Shown: piece by piece, positions 9,946 through 20,706 of the stretch
Position numbering within the stretch: the first letter of the stretch is position 1
Layout: the number at the start of each line of letters is the position of its first letter
DNA from: Pluralibacter sp. UBA7423
GTDB taxonomy: Bacteria; Pseudomonadota; Gammaproteobacteria; Enterobacterales; Enterobacteriaceae
DNA length: 64,000 bases
Direction of reading: 5' to 3'
Assembly: GCA_002470465.1 (NCBI GenBank)
Contig: DKMD01000022.1
Location: 1-64,000 of the forward strand
Translations under genes and position numbers: made by a program
The notes under the pieces: model-generated
What the model was told of the DNA's origin: nothing
Seen by the model: the letters and a program-made list of their open reading frames with translations, nothing else
Databases searched by the model: none

Positions 9946-10040
9946 GTGACATCCATTTAGCTATTCGGCAAGAATCAGCATGGTAAACATCCCGCCGACG
10001 ATAAGAAAGCGCCAGCGGGCGGCGGAGGCAAATATTTCGT

Positions 10041-11561
10041 TTAAAGTGACTTTTTAAGGCCCAGCCTCTTAGCCAGCCGGTGCAAATTCGCCACGTCCAG
10101 AGAGAGCGCACGGGCGGTTGCAGCCCAGTTGTTTTGCTGGCTTTCAAGCGCCTGAGTAATCGCTTCGCGTTGAAATGCTTCGGTTGCTTCCCGCAGGTTC
10201 ACCGTCGTTGCGAGGGCCTCGCTGGCCTGAACCACAGGCGCAGGCTCTCCCTCGAAGGCGAAATGCTGCGGAGTCAGCGTCACTTCATCGCCGCTGCTCG
10301 TCGCACGCGCCAGTACGACTGCACGATGAATGGCATGTTCCAGCTCGCGGACGTTGCCCGGCCAGTGCCAGGCCGCCAGCTTCGCCCGTGCGGCCGAACT
10401 GAGCACAACGCTGCCAAGCCCCATCCGCGCCCGGCACTGTTCGCAGAAATAACCCGCCAGCAAAATGACGTCGTCACCGCGCTCGCGCAGTGGCGGCACG
10501 GCAACAGGAAACACGCTCAGGCGATGGAACAAGTCCGCCCGGAAACGCCCGGCGAGAACCTCTTCACGCAGATCGCGGTTGGTTGCCGCCAGCACGCGTA
10601 CGTTTACCCGCAGGCTACGGTCATCCCCTACTCGCTGAATGTCGCCGTACTGCAGCACGCGCAGCAGCTTGGCCTGCAACGCCAGAGAGAGTTCGCCGAT
10701 CTCGTCGAGGAACAGCGTGCCGTTATCCGCAATTTCAAATTTGCCGCTGCGGTGGCTGATGGCCCCGGTAAAAGCGCCCTTCACGTGCCCGAAGAGCTCG
10801 CTTTCCGCCACGCTTTCCGGCAGTGCCGCGCAGTTAAGGTAAACCAGCGGATTGACGGCTCGCGGCGACTGCTGATGAATAGCCTTCGCCACCAGCTCTT
10901 TGCCGGTGCCGGTTTCGCCACCAATCAGCACGTTGAGATCCGACGCTGCCACAATTTCAATCTCTTTTTTCAGCTGCAGCACCGGTGCCGACAGGCCAAT
11001 CATCTCCTGAACGCCGGAAACCGGCTCAACGCCCGCCTGGCTCACCATGACGTTCTGGCTTTCGAGCCTCGCAATCAGCAGCGCGTTATTCAGCGCCCCG
11101 GACACCAGCGCGGCAATCAGCCGCAGCTCTTCGTCGCTGTAGCTGTCGAACTGGTGCGCGTCCATGCCGTCCAGCGTCAGCGCGCCAATCAGGTTCTGCC
11201 CGGCGAACAGCGGCAGCCCAAGGCAGGCGTGAACCTTGAGGCTCTCCTGGCCGGGGATCAGGCCGTCATAGGGATCGGGCAGCGTGCTGTCTGCCGGGAA
11301 ACGAACAATATCCCCGGCGCGGGCGATGGCCTCCAGGCGCGGATGCCCTGCCAGCGAAAAACGCCGCCCGAGCACGTCCTGCGCCAGCCCGTCTATCGCC
11401 AGCGGAATAAACTGATGCGCCTCATAGCGCAGCAGCGCCGAAGCATCGCAGCCTAAAAGCTGTCGCAATGTGGTGATCAGACGGGAAAAGCGATCCGGAT
11501 GACCGATATCGCTTTGCAGCTCGATGGCGATATTCGCCAGCGCTTCAGTGGAAAAACTCAT
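10041..11561 (-). CDS. norR: Nitric oxide-responsive sigma-54 activator NorR
   Basis: NorR senses NO at a mononuclear iron in its N-terminal GAF domain and activates norVW with sigma-54. The 506-residue protein has the GAF domain (about 20-170) with the proposed iron-site residues Arg75, Arg81, Asp96, Asp99, Cys113 and Asp131 all present, an AAA+ domain with GETGTGKE and GAFTGA, and a C-terminal Fis-type helix-turn-helix ([14 protein letters not shown]). The start MSFSTE is chosen because the E. coli protein begins there. It is divergent from norV with three NorR sites between. Confidence 0.96.
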   Translation of the reverse strand: MSFSTEALANIAIELQSDIGHPDRFSRLITTLRQLLGCDASALLRYEAHQFIPLAIDGLAQDVLGRRFSLAGHPRLEAIARAGDIVRFPADSTLPDPYDGLIPGQESLKVHACLGLPLFAGQNLIGALTLDGMDAHQFDSYSDEELRLIAALVSGALNNALLIARLESQNVMVSQAGVEPVSGVQEMIGLSAPVLQLKKEIEIVAASDLNVLIGGETGTGKELVAKAIHQQSPRAVNPLVYLNCAALPESVAESELFGHVKGAFTGAISHRSGKFEIADNGTLFLDEIGELSLALQAKLLRVLQYGDIQRVGDDRSLRVNVRVLAATNRDLREEVLAGRFRADLFHRLSVFPVAVPPLRERGDDVILLAGYFCEQCRARMGLGSVVLSSAARAKLAAWHWPGNVRELEHAIHRAVVLARATSSGDEVTLTPQHFAFEGEPAPVVQASEALATTVNLREATEAFQREAITQALESQQNNWAATARALSLDVANLHRLAKRLGLKKSL

Positions 11562-11573
11562 GCCTGCCTCAGT

Positions 11574-11629
11574 GTCATTATGACTATGATCATTGTCTTT
11601 TTGACTCTCATGATGATAGTCATAACGAC
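11574..11629. promoter_or_regulatory. Three NorR enhancer sites
   Basis: Three GT-N7-AC motifs lie at 11574-11584, 11595-11605 and 11619-11629. The E. coli norR-norV region has three sites with this consensus, all needed for activation. Spacing of 21 and 24 bp puts them on a similar helical face. Confidence 0.9.
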
Positions 11630-11683
11630 AAACAACAACAACGCTTAATTTTATAAAATCAATATTATCAATAAGATAAAAAC

Positions 11684-11699
11684 TGGCACGCAATTTGTA
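11684..11699 (+). promoter_or_regulatory. Sigma-54 promoter of norVW
   Basis: TGGCACGCAATTTGTA has the -24 GG and correct spacing to the -12 position, though the -12 element reads GT instead of the usual GC. It lies 46 bases upstream of norV and 55 bases from the nearest NorR site, which fits enhancer-type control. Confidence 0.8.
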
Positions 11700-11744
11700 A
11701 TAGCTCAATCACTTTTTTGAACCAAAAGACTGATTGAGGACATT

Positions 11745-13202
11745 ATGGCTATTCACGTTAAAAACAATATTCACTGGGTTGGACAGCGCGACTGGGAAGT
11801 GCGTGATTTTCATGGCACCGAATACAAAACCCTGCGCGGCAGCAGCTACAACAGCTACCTGATTCGTGAAGAGAAAAACGTGCTGATCGATACCGTCGAT
11901 CACAAGTTCAGCCGTGAATTCGTGCAGAACCTGCGTACGGAGATCGATCTTGCCGACATCGACTGCATCATCATCAACCACGCCGAAGAAGACCACGCCG
12001 GTGCGCTGACCGAGCTGATGTCCTGCATTCCGGACACGCCAATTTACTGCACCGCCAACGCCATCGACTCCATCAACGGCCACCACCATCATCCGGAATG
12101 GAACTTCAACGTGGTGAAAACCGGTGACACAATTGATATCGGTAACGGCAAACAGCTTATCTTCGTCGAAACTCCGATGCTGCACTGGCCGGACAGCATG
12201 ATGACCTACATGACCGGCGACGCGGTGCTGTTCAGCAACGACGCCTTCGGCCAGCACTACTGCGACGAACGTCTGTTCAACGATGAAGTGGATCAGACCG
12301 AACTCTTCGAACAGTGCCAGCGCTACTACGCCAACATCCTGACTCCATTCAGCCGCCTGGTGACGCCAAAAATCACCGAGATCCTCGGCTTCAACTTACC
12401 GGTTGATATGATTGCGACCTCCCACGGCGTGGTCTGGCGCGATAACCCGACGCAAATCGTCGAGCTGTACCTGAAATGGGCGGCGGATTATCAGGAAGAC
12501 CGAATCACGATTTTCTACGACACCATGTCCAACAACACCCGCATGATGGCCGACGCCATTGCCCAGGGCATTAACGAAGTTGACCCGCGCGTGGCGGTGA
12601 AGATCTTTAACGTCTCCAAAAGCGATAAAAACGACGTGCTGACCAACGTCTTCCGCTCCAAGGGCGTGCTGGCGGGCACCTCAACCATGAACAACGTGAT
12701 GATGCCGAAAATTGCCGGGCTGGTTGAAGAGATGACCGGCCTGCGTTTTCGCAACAAGCGCGCCAGCGCCTTCGGCTCTCACGGCTGGAGCGGCGGCGCG
12801 GTGGATCGTCTTTCCACCCGCCTGCAGGATGCCGGCTTTGAGATGTCCCTGAGCCTGAAGGCCAAATGGCGTCCGGATCTCGACGCGCTGGAAGTGTGCC
12901 GTGAGCATGGGCGTGAAATCGCTCGTCAATGGGCTCTCGCGCCGCTGCCGGTTGCTGAAGCGACAGCGACACAGGAACAGCAGGACTGCGCCTGCGCCGC
13001 CGCTGCGGCCGCTGCGGCCGCTGACCTTGGCCCATCAATGCAGTGCAGCGTCTGCCAGTGGGTTTACGATCCGACCAAAGGCGAACCGAACCAGGACGTC
13101 GCGCCGGGCACCCCATGGAGCGAAGTGCCGGACAGCTTCCTGTGCCCGGAATGCTCGCTCGGTAAAGAGGTCTTTGACGTGCTGGCCACGGAGGCAAAAT
13201 GA
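11745..13202 (+). CDS. norV: Flavorubredoxin NorV (anaerobic NO reductase)
   Basis: NorV reduces NO to N2O under anaerobic conditions in the cytoplasm. The 485-residue protein has a metallo-beta-lactamase-like di-iron domain with ligands in HAEEDHAG (residues 79-84), a flavodoxin domain ([16 protein letters not shown], about 254-400) and a C-terminal rubredoxin with CSVC and CPEC iron pairs. The linker before the rubredoxin contains a run of nine alanines encoded by a 9-bp tandem repeat. GAGGA precedes the ATG. norW overlaps by 4 bases. Confidence 0.97.
   Translation: MAIHVKNNIHWVGQRDWEVRDFHGTEYKTLRGSSYNSYLIREEKNVLIDTVDHKFSREFVQNLRTEIDLADIDCIIINHAEEDHAGALTELMSCIPDTPIYCTANAIDSINGHHHHPEWNFNVVKTGDTIDIGNGKQLIFVETPMLHWPDSMMTYMTGDAVLFSNDAFGQHYCDERLFNDEVDQTELFEQCQRYYANILTPFSRLVTPKITEILGFNLPVDMIATSHGVVWRDNPTQIVELYLKWAADYQEDRITIFYDTMSNNTRMMADAIAQGINEVDPRVAVKIFNVSKSDKNDVLTNVFRSKGVLAGTSTMNNVMMPKIAGLVEEMTGLRFRNKRASAFGSHGWSGGAVDRLSTRLQDAGFEMSLSLKAKWRPDLDALEVCREHGREIARQWALAPLPVAEATATQEQQDCACAAAAAAAAADLGPSMQCSVCQWVYDPTKGEPNQDVAPGTPWSEVPDSFLCPECSLGKEVFDVLATEAK
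12999..13022 (+). repeat. 9-bp tandem codon repeat in the norV linker
   Basis: The unit GCCGCTGCG is repeated 2.7 times and, with flanking GCC codons, encodes a run of nine alanines between the flavodoxin and rubredoxin domains. Such repeats can change copy number by slippage without a frameshift. Confidence 0.7.
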
Positions 13203-14332
13203 ACCACGGCATCGTTATCGTTGGCTCGGGCTTCGCCGCCCGCCAGCTGGTAAAAAACATCCGCAAACAGAACGTACAGGTGCCGCTGACGCTGATTGCC
13301 GCCGACAGCATGGATGAGTACAACAAACCGGATCTCAGCCATGTCATAAGCCGTGGCCAGCAGGCTGCGGACCTGACGCTGCAAACGGCGGGTGACTTCG
13401 CGGAGCAGTACAATTTACGTCTTTTCCCGCACACGCGGGTAACGGACATCGACGCAAAAAGTAAGCTGGTTTACTGCGACGGGCACAGCATCTGTTACGA
13501 CAAACTGGTGCTGGCGACGGGCGCTCAGCCTTTTGTTCCGCCGGTTCCTGGCAAGGAGCTGATGGTCACCCTTAACAGCCAGCAGGAGTATGGCGCAGCC
13601 CAGGCGGAGCTGCATGACGCTAAACGGGTGCTTATCGTCGGCGCCGGGCTGATTGGCAGCGAGCTGGCGATGGACTGCAATCGTGCCGGGAAAGCGGTCA
13701 GCGTAGTGGACAACTCCGCAAGCATTCTCTCCGCGCTGATGCCGCCGGAAGTCAGCAGTCGTCTTCAGCATCGACTGACGGAGATGGGCGTGCATCTGCT
13801 GCTCAAAAGCCAGCTTCAGGGGCTGGAAAAAACGCAGAGCGGGATCCGCGTACAGCTCGACAGAAACCGAACCATTGAGGTGGATGCCGTTATCGCCGCA
13901 GCCGGACTGCGCCCGGAGATCGCCCTTGCCCAAAGAGCAGGCGTCGCAGTTAATCGCGGCATCGTTGTAGACGGCACGCTGCAGACCAGCGATTCCGCCA
14001 TTTACGCCCTTGGCGACTGCGCGGAGATCAACGGCAGCGTTTTGCCATTCCTGCAGCCGATTCTGCTGAGCGCATTAACGCTGGCAAAAAATCTGCTCGG
14101 GGAGAGCGGAAACCTGAAGCTCCCGCCCATGCTGGTGAAGGTGAAAACACCGGATCTGCCATTGCATCTGGCAGGAGACACTCGCGGGGTGGATTTACGC
14201 TGGCGCATCGAAACCACCGTCGAAGGCATGATTGCTCAGGGCGTGGACAGCGATGACAGGTTGCGGGCATTCGTGGTCAGTGAGGAAAACATGAAGCAGG
14301 CGTTTGGGTTACTGAAACAGCTCTCTGCCTGA
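13199..14332 (+). CDS. norW: NADH:flavorubredoxin reductase NorW
   Basis: NorW passes electrons from NADH through FAD to the rubredoxin domain of NorV. The 377-residue protein equals the E. coli length and has an N-terminal FAD fold ([13 protein letters not shown]), an NADH fold ([14 protein letters not shown], about 143-156) and the FAD-binding YALGDCAE near 274. Its ATG overlaps the norV stop in ATGA. A REP element and paired terminator hairpins follow. Confidence 0.97.
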   Translation: MNHGIVIVGSGFAARQLVKNIRKQNVQVPLTLIAADSMDEYNKPDLSHVISRGQQAADLTLQTAGDFAEQYNLRLFPHTRVTDIDAKSKLVYCDGHSICYDKLVLATGAQPFVPPVPGKELMVTLNSQQEYGAAQAELHDAKRVLIVGAGLIGSELAMDCNRAGKAVSVVDNSASILSALMPPEVSSRLQHRLTEMGVHLLLKSQLQGLEKTQSGIRVQLDRNRTIEVDAVIAAAGLRPEIALAQRAGVAVNRGIVVDGTLQTSDSAIYALGDCAEINGSVLPFLQPILLSALTLAKNLLGESGNLKLPPMLVKVKTPDLPLHLAGDTRGVDLRWRIETTVEGMIAQGVDSDDRLRAFVVSEENMKQAFGLLKQLSA

Positions 14333-14334
14333 AA

Positions 14335-14366
14335 GATGCCGGGTGGCGCTACGCTTACCCGGCATT
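14335..14366. repeat. REP palindrome after norW
   Basis: GATGCCGGGTGGCGCTACGC followed by TTACCCGGCATTC is a typical enterobacterial REP unit, three bases after the norW stop. REP units often bind gyrase or stabilise upstream mRNA. Confidence 0.8.
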
Positions 14367-14432
14367 CAAATCATGCGGTCTGATGCCCTCTCCCCCTGCC
14401 CCTCTCCCACAGGGCGAGGGGTGCAAACATTA

Positions 14433-14458
14433 AAAAATCCTCTAAAACGAGGATTTTT
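14433..14458. terminator. Bidirectional terminator, copy 1
   Basis: The arms AAAAATCCTC and GAGGATTTTT with a 6-base loop give a hairpin with A/T runs on both sides, able to stop norW transcription and opposing transcription. Confidence 0.75.
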
Positions 14459-14529
14459 GCTGTTCACCTTGTGCGGCCTGATGCCCTCTCCCCCTGCCCC
14501 TCTCCCACAGGGCGAGGGGAGCAAACATT

Positions 14530-14557
14530 AAAAAGTCCTCTGAAACGAGGATTTTTT
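14530..14557. terminator. Bidirectional terminator, copy 2
   Basis: TCCTC and GAGGA arms extended by A and T runs around TGAAAC form the second copy of the hairpin, about 30 bases past the stop codon of the nickel permease gene in its own direction. Confidence 0.75.
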
Positions 14558-14600
14558 GCTGTTCACCTTGCCACCGGGCTACATCACACGGCCAAAAATC

Positions 14601-15617
14601 TTACACGCTAATCGCGTCGTAGCCCCGCCAGCGGTATACCGCCAGTGAAATGATCCAGCAGGCGATAAACAGCCCGATGACGATAAACCCGGCGTTGCCG
14701 AGATTGTCGTTCAGCGCTTCCACCACGTTCCACACTCCGCCGCTGAAGCCAAACTTATCCATCAACAAACCCAGCGCCTCAAGCCCGCCGATGAACAGCG
14801 CCACCACCACCGAGGTGCCGGTAATGGTCATGTTGTAGTAAAGCTTGCGCTGCGGCTTGTTGAACGCCCAGCCATACGCCCCAACCATCAGCACGTTATC
14901 CAGCGTGTCCACCAGCGCCATGCCGCTTGCAAACAGCGCCGGGAAGATCATGATGCTCCAGATAGACATCCCGCTTGAGGCACCCGCCGCCGTGATCCCC
15001 AACACGCCAACCTCCGTAGCCGTGTCAAAGCCAAGGCCGAACAGGAAACCCACCAGATACATGTGCCAGCTTTTACCGACCAGGCGGAAAGTCTTGCCAA
15101 ACAGCCAGCTCATCATGCCGCCGCTGGCCACCGGATCGCTGTTGAAGGGTTTCCCCTGACGGAACGCGCGGAAGCTGCGCCAGACGCCACGCAGAATGAC
15201 CAGGTTGACGAAAGCCATCGCCAGCAGGAACAGCGCGGACACCGCAGTGCCAATCAGGCTGCCCGTTTCATGGAACCAGCCCATCTGCTGCTGGAACGCG
15301 GTCGCCGTCGCGGCAATCGCCGCCGACGCCAGCACCACAATGGATGAATGCCCGAGCGAGAACCACGCTCCGACGCCAAACGGGCGTTTGCCCTGCTGCA
15401 TCATTTTACGCGTCACGCAGTCAATGGCCGCGATGTGGTCAGCATCCACCGCATGACGCAGGCCGTAGCCCCAGGCCAGCAGGCTGGCGGCCATCAGGGC
15501 TCCGCTGTGACCGAACACGTCCCAGGCCCAGGCCCACGCCACCAGATTGGCAACGATTAATCCGAAAACCAGCAGCGCAGCGCGTGGCTGCTGACGTAAA
15601 AGCGTAATCAGCTTCAT
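14601..15617 (-). CDS. Nickel/cobalt permease, HoxN/NixA family
   Basis: This is a 338-residue membrane protein with about eight hydrophobic segments that imports nickel (or cobalt) for metalloenzymes. The family signature is clear: [15 protein letters not shown] with His55, Asp60 and His61 (HX4DH), plus FSLGHSS and LGFDTATE. Its ATG overlaps the hypF stop codon in ATGA, so it is the last gene of hydN-fdhF-hypF-permease. That places nickel uptake under the same FhlA/sigma-54 control as hydrogenase maturation. E. coli hydN-hypF lacks such a gene. Confidence 0.92.
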   Translation of the reverse strand: MKLITLLRQQPRAALLVFGLIVANLVAWAWAWDVFGHSGALMAASLLAWGYGLRHAVDADHIAAIDCVTRKMMQQGKRPFGVGAWFSLGHSSIVVLASAAIAATATAFQQQMGWFHETGSLIGTAVSALFLLAMAFVNLVILRGVWRSFRAFRQGKPFNSDPVASGGMMSWLFGKTFRLVGKSWHMYLVGFLFGLGFDTATEVGVLGITAAGASSGMSIWSIMIFPALFASGMALVDTLDNVLMVGAYGWAFNKPQRKLYYNMTITGTSVVVALFIGGLEALGLLMDKFGFSGGVWNVVEALNDNLGNAGFIVIGLFIACWIISLAVYRWRGYDAISV

Positions 15618-17842
15618 CCTTCTCTCTTCTCCTCGAGGCGGGCGGCGGCAACGACTGCCTGCCCGTATGAAATTCCACCGTCGCCTGCCGGCAAACGCTG
15701 TGGAAATAAAAGTGTAAAACCAGACAGATAAAACGCCAGCCGCTCGCGCAGCAGCCGGTTATGCAGCACGCCACCACCGAAAACCAGCGTGGTGATACCG
15801 AAGCGTTCCGCGTGAAAGTTCATCATCTGCGCCAGCCCACGGGCCAGCGCGTCGTGAAATGCCCAGGCTTTTTCGGCATCAGCGGCGGACCAGCTCAGCC
15901 ACTGCTGCCAGAAAATACGCAAATTCAGCGTGTTATTTTCAAAGGGCAGCGTCAGCGGATGCTGCATGCTGTCGCTTGTCCTCGCCAGCGCTTCCAGCAG
16001 GCAAGCGGCCTGCCCTTCGTAACTCAGCATCTCCGGCGCACAATCCAGCGCGCTCGCCACGGCATCAAACAAGCGTCCGCAGGATGACGCCCGCGGTGAG
16101 TTAATTCCTCGATCAACCGCACGAGCCAACGCCTGCACCGGTTTTCCCTCAAATGCGGGAAGCAAAGCCCAGTCCGGCACAAACGCCAGAGACTGCGCCA
16201 GCCAGTTGCGCCATGGCTGGCGGGCGGCTAAATCTCCGCCGGGCAGCGCCACCGCCGGCAGGCCGCCGAGGTGCTCGCACTCGCGATAGTTCACCCGCAG
16301 GCATTCTCCGCCCCACAGTTCGCCGTTTTCTCCCATGCCGATGCCGTCGAGCGTTAACGCAATCACGTCACCGGCCTCAAGCGGCCAGCCGTGTTCCGCC
16401 ATGCAGGCCGCCGCATGGGCATGGTGATGCAGCACTTCTTCACGGGGGATGGCCAGTGCTTTCCCCCACTGCACGGAACGGTAGCCAGAGTGCGCATCCA
16501 CCACCACGCGCTCAGGCGTAAACGCATAAATCGACTGCATCAGCGCAAGCGCATTGCGCCACTGCGCTTCAACGCCTTCTTCGGACAGGTCACCAAGATG
16601 CTGGCTCAGTACCGCTTCCTGGCCGCGCACCAGGCAGAAGGTGTTCTTTAAATCCGCCCCGCAGCAGAGCATCGGCGGCACGTCGGCAAACCCGGGCGGC
16701 AGCGGCAACGCATCAGGCACAAAGCCCCTGGCTCGCCGCAGCATTTCGCCGCTTTGCCGCACCACCGAATCATCCATGCGCTGCACGATATCCCGATCGT
16801 GAAGCAAAAAACCGTCGGCGATAGTGGCCAGATCCGCCAGCGCCCCGGCATTGGTTATCGCCGGAGGCTTACCGTTAAGGTTGCCGGAGGTCATCACCAG
16901 CGGGCGATGCAACGCCTGCATCAGCAAATGCTGAATGGGGTTAGAGGGCAGCATCACGCCAACTTCATCCAGCCCTGGTGCAATGTCATCGCACAATCCG
17001 CCTACGGTATTTTTCGCTACCAGCACAATCGGAGACGCCGGAGTGTTAAGCAATTTTTGTGCCCGATCCGGCAGGATATTTGCCTGCGCGACCATCACCG
17101 CCAGCGGCTTCGCCGGTCGACGCTTGCGTTCACGCAGTCGCACAACGGCTGCGGTATTGCCCGCATCGCAGGCGAGGTGGAATCCACCGAGTCCTTTAAT
17201 CGCCACAATACCGCCCGAGGCCAGCAGGCCGATCGCTGCCGTCAGGGCATCCTCACCCGAGGCTGTTTGCGTGCCCGACTGCCAGCTCAGCTGCGGGCCG
17301 CACTCCTCGCAGGCCACGGGCTGAGCATGGAAGCGGCGGTCGCGCGGGTCGCGATATTCCTGTTCACAGGCGGGACACAAGGGAAACGCCGCCATCGCGG
17401 TAAAAGGACGGTCATAAGGCATTGCCCGGATGATGGTAAAGCGTGGGCCGCAGTGGGTGCAGTTGATGAACGGGTAACGATAGCGACGGTTAAGCGGGTC
17501 GTTCAGCTCCGCGAGACAGGCCGGACAAGTCGCGGCATCGGGCACAATCTGGGTGCTCATACGCCCGGCTCCGCTGTCATGAATAGTGAAATCCTTCGGT
17601 AAATCAGCCCATTGATACGGGCTGACTTCCACGGCATCGATTCGCGCCAGCGTGGGGCAATGCGCCAGCAGTTCTGCACCAAAACCGTCATCTGCCCCCG
17701 CGAGGTGCACCAGCACCCCTTCGGCATCATTACTGACGTTGCCTGACCGTTGCAGCCGCTGCGCCATTTGCCAGACGAACGGGCGGAAACCCACTCCCTG
17801 AACTTTGCCACGTACGCGAATGGCGATGCCGTTCTCTTTCAT
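15614..17842 (-). CDS. hypF: Carbamoyltransferase HypF (hydrogenase maturation)
   Basis: HypF turns carbamoyl phosphate and ATP into a carbamoyl adenylate and transfers it to HypE, the source of the CN ligands of [NiFe] hydrogenase. The 742-residue protein has an N-terminal acylphosphatase domain ([14 protein letters not shown]), two zinc-finger motifs (CPACLAE...CTHCGP and CPACEQE...CEECGP, about 105-185), a YrdC-like domain (about 195-380) and a Kae1-like domain with [14 protein letters not shown] and [13 protein letters not shown]. coli HypF is 750. It overlaps fdhF by one base (TGATG) and the nickel permease by four. Confidence 0.97.
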   Translation of the reverse strand: MKENGIAIRVRGKVQGVGFRPFVWQMAQRLQRSGNVSNDAEGVLVHLAGADDGFGAELLAHCPTLARIDAVEVSPYQWADLPKDFTIHDSGAGRMSTQIVPDAATCPACLAELNDPLNRRYRYPFINCTHCGPRFTIIRAMPYDRPFTAMAAFPLCPACEQEYRDPRDRRFHAQPVACEECGPQLSWQSGTQTASGEDALTAAIGLLASGGIVAIKGLGGFHLACDAGNTAAVVRLRERKRRPAKPLAVMVAQANILPDRAQKLLNTPASPIVLVAKNTVGGLCDDIAPGLDEVGVMLPSNPIQHLLMQALHRPLVMTSGNLNGKPPAITNAGALADLATIADGFLLHDRDIVQRMDDSVVRQSGEMLRRARGFVPDALPLPPGFADVPPMLCCGADLKNTFCLVRGQEAVLSQHLGDLSEEGVEAQWRNALALMQSIYAFTPERVVVDAHSGYRSVQWGKALAIPREEVLHHHAHAAACMAEHGWPLEAGDVIALTLDGIGMGENGELWGGECLRVNYRECEHLGGLPAVALPGGDLAARQPWRNWLAQSLAFVPDWALLPAFEGKPVQALARAVDRGINSPRASSCGRLFDAVASALDCAPEMLSYEGQAACLLEALARTSDSMQHPLTLPFENNTLNLRIFWQQWLSWSAADAEKAWAFHDALARGLAQMMNFHAERFGITTLVFGGGVLHNRLLRERLAFYLSGFTLLFPQRLPAGDGGISYGQAVVAAARLEEKREG

Positions 17843-19992
17843 CAGACGTTTGCGGCCTCCCGCAGCCGGGTTTTCATCTCCTGGTAGGTCGTCAGCGCCC
17901 AGTTCTCCGCCCAGCGCTGGTCAGCAATCTGGCTGACGCGCACCGCGCAGTACTTGGTTTCCGGCGTTTTGGAGATGGGATCGAGGTTATCCTGAGTGAG
18001 TTCATTGCAGGCGCCAATCCACCACTGATAGGTCATATAGACGCTGCCGGCGTTGGTGCGGCTGCTGACGTTCGCCCGGCTGATCACCTTGCCGCGGCGG
18101 GACTCCACCCACACCAGTTCGCGATCCTTCACGCCAAGCCGCTGCGCATCTTCCGGGTTCATCTGCACAAAACCGGGTTCATCGGCGAGCGACTGCAATG
18201 CCGCGCAGTTGCCGGTCATCGAGCGGCAGGAGTAATGTCCGACCTCGCGCACGGTGCAGAGCACCAGCGGGAAATCCGCATCCGGCGTTTCGGCAGGCGC
18301 ACGCCATTGCGCAGCAAACAGATGGCCTTTTCCGTCCGGCGTGTCGAACTGGCTGTCCTGATACAGGTAAGGCGTGCCGGGATGATCGAGCGTCGGGCAT
18401 GGCCACTGCACGTGCCCCATATCGCCCATTTTTTCGTACGTCACGCCGTAGAACAGCGGGCACAGCTCGCGCATTTCATCCCAGATTTGCTGATTGCTGG
18501 CGTAGTGCATCGGGTAGCCCATCTCCCGGGCGATCAGGCTGATGATTTCCCAGTCGCGCTTGACGTTGTAAGTGGGGTCTATCGCTTTCTCAAAACGCTG
18601 GAATCCGCGATCGGCGCAGGTAAAGACGCCACCGTGTTCGCCCCAGGAGGTCGCCGGCAGCAGCACGTCGGCCTGCTCGGCGGTTTTGGTCATAAAGATG
18701 TCCTGCACGACAACAAAATCCAGCGCCTCAAATCCTTTGCGTACCAGCCCCAGATCGGCTTCGGTCTGCAACGGATCTTCGCCCATGATGTAATAGGCCT
18801 TCATCTTACCTTCCAGAGCCAGATGCGGCACTTCGGTGATGCGCACGCCGATTTTGTCATCCATCAGCGCGCTGTCGATGCCCCAGGCTTTGGCAAATTT
18901 GGCCCTCACCTGCGCGTCGGTGACGTCCTGATAGCCCGGGAACTGGTTAGGCAGCACGCCCATATCGCAGGCACCTTGTACGTTGTTCTGCCCACGAACC
19001 GGGCCAACGCCGACGTTCTTACGCCCCAGGTTGCCGGTTAGCAGCGCCAGGCCCGCCAGCCCTTTAACAACGTCCACCGCCTGGCCGAACTGGGTGACGC
19101 CCATTCCCCACATGATGGTCGCGGTGGGTGCAGCAGCATAAATGCGCATGGCCTCACGCACCTGACGGGCAGGCACGCCGGTGAGTTCCTCCACGGCTTC
19201 CGGTGCGTAGTCCTTCACCACTTCGCGATAAGCTTCAAGCCCGGTGGTATGCCGCGCCACCCAGGCTTTGTCGTACAGCTCTTCTTCCAGCAGAACATAG
19301 GCAAAGGCATTCACCAGCGCCATGTTACAGCCGTTGTTCATCTGCAAATGACGATCGGCGATGCGCGCCGTTTCGATTTTTCGCGGATCGCAGACGATGA
19401 TTTTTGCCCCTTTCTCTTTAGCCTTGATCACCCGCCGCGCCACGATCGGGTGCGAATCAGCGCAGTTGTAGCCAAAGATCAGCAGGCAGGATGAATCCTC
19501 AATCTCACCGATGGAGTTGCTCATTGCCCCGTTGCCGAGAGTTTCCTGTAACCCGGCGACGGACGGCCCATGGCAAACGCGGGCGCAGCAGTCAACGTTG
19601 TTGGTATGCAGCACGCCGCGGGCAAATTTTTGCATCACGTAGTTTGTTTCATTACCCGTGCCACGCGAAGACCCTGTGGTCATGATCGCGCGCGGTCCGT
19701 GCTTCGCTTTAATCTCGCTCAGTTTTTTGGCCGTATAGCGAATTGCCTCTTCCCAACTGACCGGGGTCAGTTTCCCCCCTTTTTCGTAGCGGATCATCGG
19801 CTGGGTCAGGCGGGGCGTCAGCAGGCGGGTATCGTTGAGAAAATCCCAGCCGTAGTAGCCTTTCAGGCACAGCTCATTCTGATTGGTGACGCCATCAGCG
19901 GCTTCCGCGCGCAGGATTTTATTGTTATCAACAATCAGCTTCAGCTTGCAGCCTGCGCCGCAGTAAGGACAAACACTCGTGATTTTTTTCAT
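17842..19992 (-). CDS. fdhF: Formate dehydrogenase H, cysteine (non-selenium) form
   Basis: FdhF oxidises formate to CO2 at a bis-MGD molybdenum and feeds electrons to the hydrogenase; it is peripheral on the cytoplasmic side. The 716-residue protein has an N-terminal [4Fe-4S] site (Cys8, 11, 15, 42), Lys44, and the active-site segment ARVCHGPSV. Residue 140 is Cys (TGC, 19573-19575), where E. coli K-12 FdhF has selenocysteine (UGA). The bases after this codon do not keep the E. coli SECIS loop. His141 and the C-terminal [16 protein letters not shown] are kept. It sits 35 bases after hydN, unlike in E. coli where fdhF is elsewhere. Confidence 0.95.
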   Translation of the reverse strand: MKKITSVCPYCGAGCKLKLIVDNNKILRAEAADGVTNQNELCLKGYYGWDFLNDTRLLTPRLTQPMIRYEKGGKLTPVSWEEAIRYTAKKLSEIKAKHGPRAIMTTGSSRGTGNETNYVMQKFARGVLHTNNVDCCARVCHGPSVAGLQETLGNGAMSNSIGEIEDSSCLLIFGYNCADSHPIVARRVIKAKEKGAKIIVCDPRKIETARIADRHLQMNNGCNMALVNAFAYVLLEEELYDKAWVARHTTGLEAYREVVKDYAPEAVEELTGVPARQVREAMRIYAAAPTATIMWGMGVTQFGQAVDVVKGLAGLALLTGNLGRKNVGVGPVRGQNNVQGACDMGVLPNQFPGYQDVTDAQVRAKFAKAWGIDSALMDDKIGVRITEVPHLALEGKMKAYYIMGEDPLQTEADLGLVRKGFEALDFVVVQDIFMTKTAEQADVLLPATSWGEHGGVFTCADRGFQRFEKAIDPTYNVKRDWEIISLIAREMGYPMHYASNQQIWDEMRELCPLFYGVTYEKMGDMGHVQWPCPTLDHPGTPYLYQDSQFDTPDGKGHLFAAQWRAPAETPDADFPLVLCTVREVGHYSCRSMTGNCAALQSLADEPGFVQMNPEDAQRLGVKDRELVWVESRRGKVISRANVSSRTNAGSVYMTYQWWIGACNELTQDNLDPISKTPETKYCAVRVSQIADQRWAENWALTTYQEMKTRLREAANV

Positions 19993-20027
19993 CAGTAACA
20001 GACCTGTTAAAAGTGAAAGGGTTAAGA

Positions 20028-20573
20028 TTAAAACGACACGGAAAATGCGCTGTCGAGCGCAGCCCGGCGGCGTTTTTCAACATTCAGTTGCTCAAGCGCT
20101 TCCCGGTCAATACAGACCAGCGCGGCGGTAGGACAGGACGCCACGCAGGCCGGGCCATCGGTGCGGGTGTGGCAAAGGTCACACTTGTTTGCTTCGGCCT
20201 TTTCCATTTTCACCTGCATTCCAAAACCGCTGGTGCGTACAACAGGACGAACCACCACCTCCATTGCGCCATAAGGGCAGGCCACCACGCAGGTTTTGCA
20301 GCCAATGCAGCGCTCCTGCATCACATGCACAAAGCCGTTTTCACGGGCAATTGCTCCGTTGGGGCAGACGCTGGCGCAGGGGGCATCCTCACACTGGCGA
20401 CAGGCGGTGGCGGTAGAAATATTCACGCCTTTGACGACGTGGATGCGGGGTAAAAAAGTTTGGGGCGTCAGCGCCGCACAGTCCTGTTCGGGCTGATGCG
20501 CCACCGCGCAGGCCACTTCACAGGTACGACAGCCAATACATTTGCTCGCTTCCGCGATGATGAAACGGTTCAT
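20028..20573 (-). CDS. hydN: Electron transport protein HydN
   Basis: HydN is a ferredoxin-like protein with four [4Fe-4S] motifs (CIGCRTCEVAC, CRQCEDAPCASVC, CIGCKTCVVACP, CDLC...CVASCP) that helps formate dehydrogenase H activity. The chosen start MNRFII gives 181 residues, with GGAG upstream; E. coli HydN is 175. It is first in hydN-fdhF-hypF-nickel permease and has its own sigma-54 promoter. Direct adjacency to fdhF supports its being the electron partner of FdhF. Confidence 0.95.
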   Translation of the reverse strand: MNRFIIAEASKCIGCRTCEVACAVAHQPEQDCAALTPQTFLPRIHVVKGVNISTATACRQCEDAPCASVCPNGAIARENGFVHVMQERCIGCKTCVVACPYGAMEVVVRPVVRTSGFGMQVKMEKAEANKCDLCHTRTDGPACVASCPTAALVCIDREALEQLNVEKRRRAALDSAFSVSF

Positions 20574-20609
20574 GCACTCCTCCGGCATTGGGCAACAGGG
20601 CCGAAGGTA

Positions 20610-20625
20610 TGCATTTTCCGCGCCA
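20610..20625 (-). promoter_or_regulatory. Sigma-54 promoter of hydN-fdhF-hypF-nickel permease
   Basis: On the minus strand TGGCGCGGAAAATGCA has GG and GC at the correct -24/-12 spacing, 37 bases upstream of hydN. In E. coli hydN-hypF is FhlA and sigma-54 dependent. Confidence 0.85.
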
Positions 20626-20669
20626 TTATTTAAATGGCTATTTATCAGAGAGTTATAGTGTCACATCGC

Positions 20670-20695
20670 TGTCATCGTCATTAATGACGATGACA
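20670..20695. promoter_or_regulatory. Perfect 26-bp palindrome, probable FhlA site
   Basis: The arms TGTCATCGTCATT and AATGACGATGACA form a perfect palindrome about 45 bp upstream of the hydN sigma-54 promoter, between hydN and ascG. The half TGTCATCGTCA recurs at 38199-38209 before hyp. Enhancer binding by FhlA is the simplest reading. Confidence 0.65.
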
Positions 20696-20706
20696 GATGA
20701 CGGACG

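Larger units (their letters stand above)
14374..14570. repeat. Tandem pair of ~98-bp repeats, each with a terminator hairpin
   Basis: Copy 1 spans 14374-14471 and copy 2 14472-14570, differing at only a few positions and one T. Each has a C/T-rich block with CCCTCTCC palindromic arms (CTCCCACAGGGCGAGGG) and a bidirectional terminator (14433-14458 and 14530-14557, ten- to eleven-base arms flanked by A and T runs). They separate norW from the convergent nickel permease gene. Confidence 0.85.
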
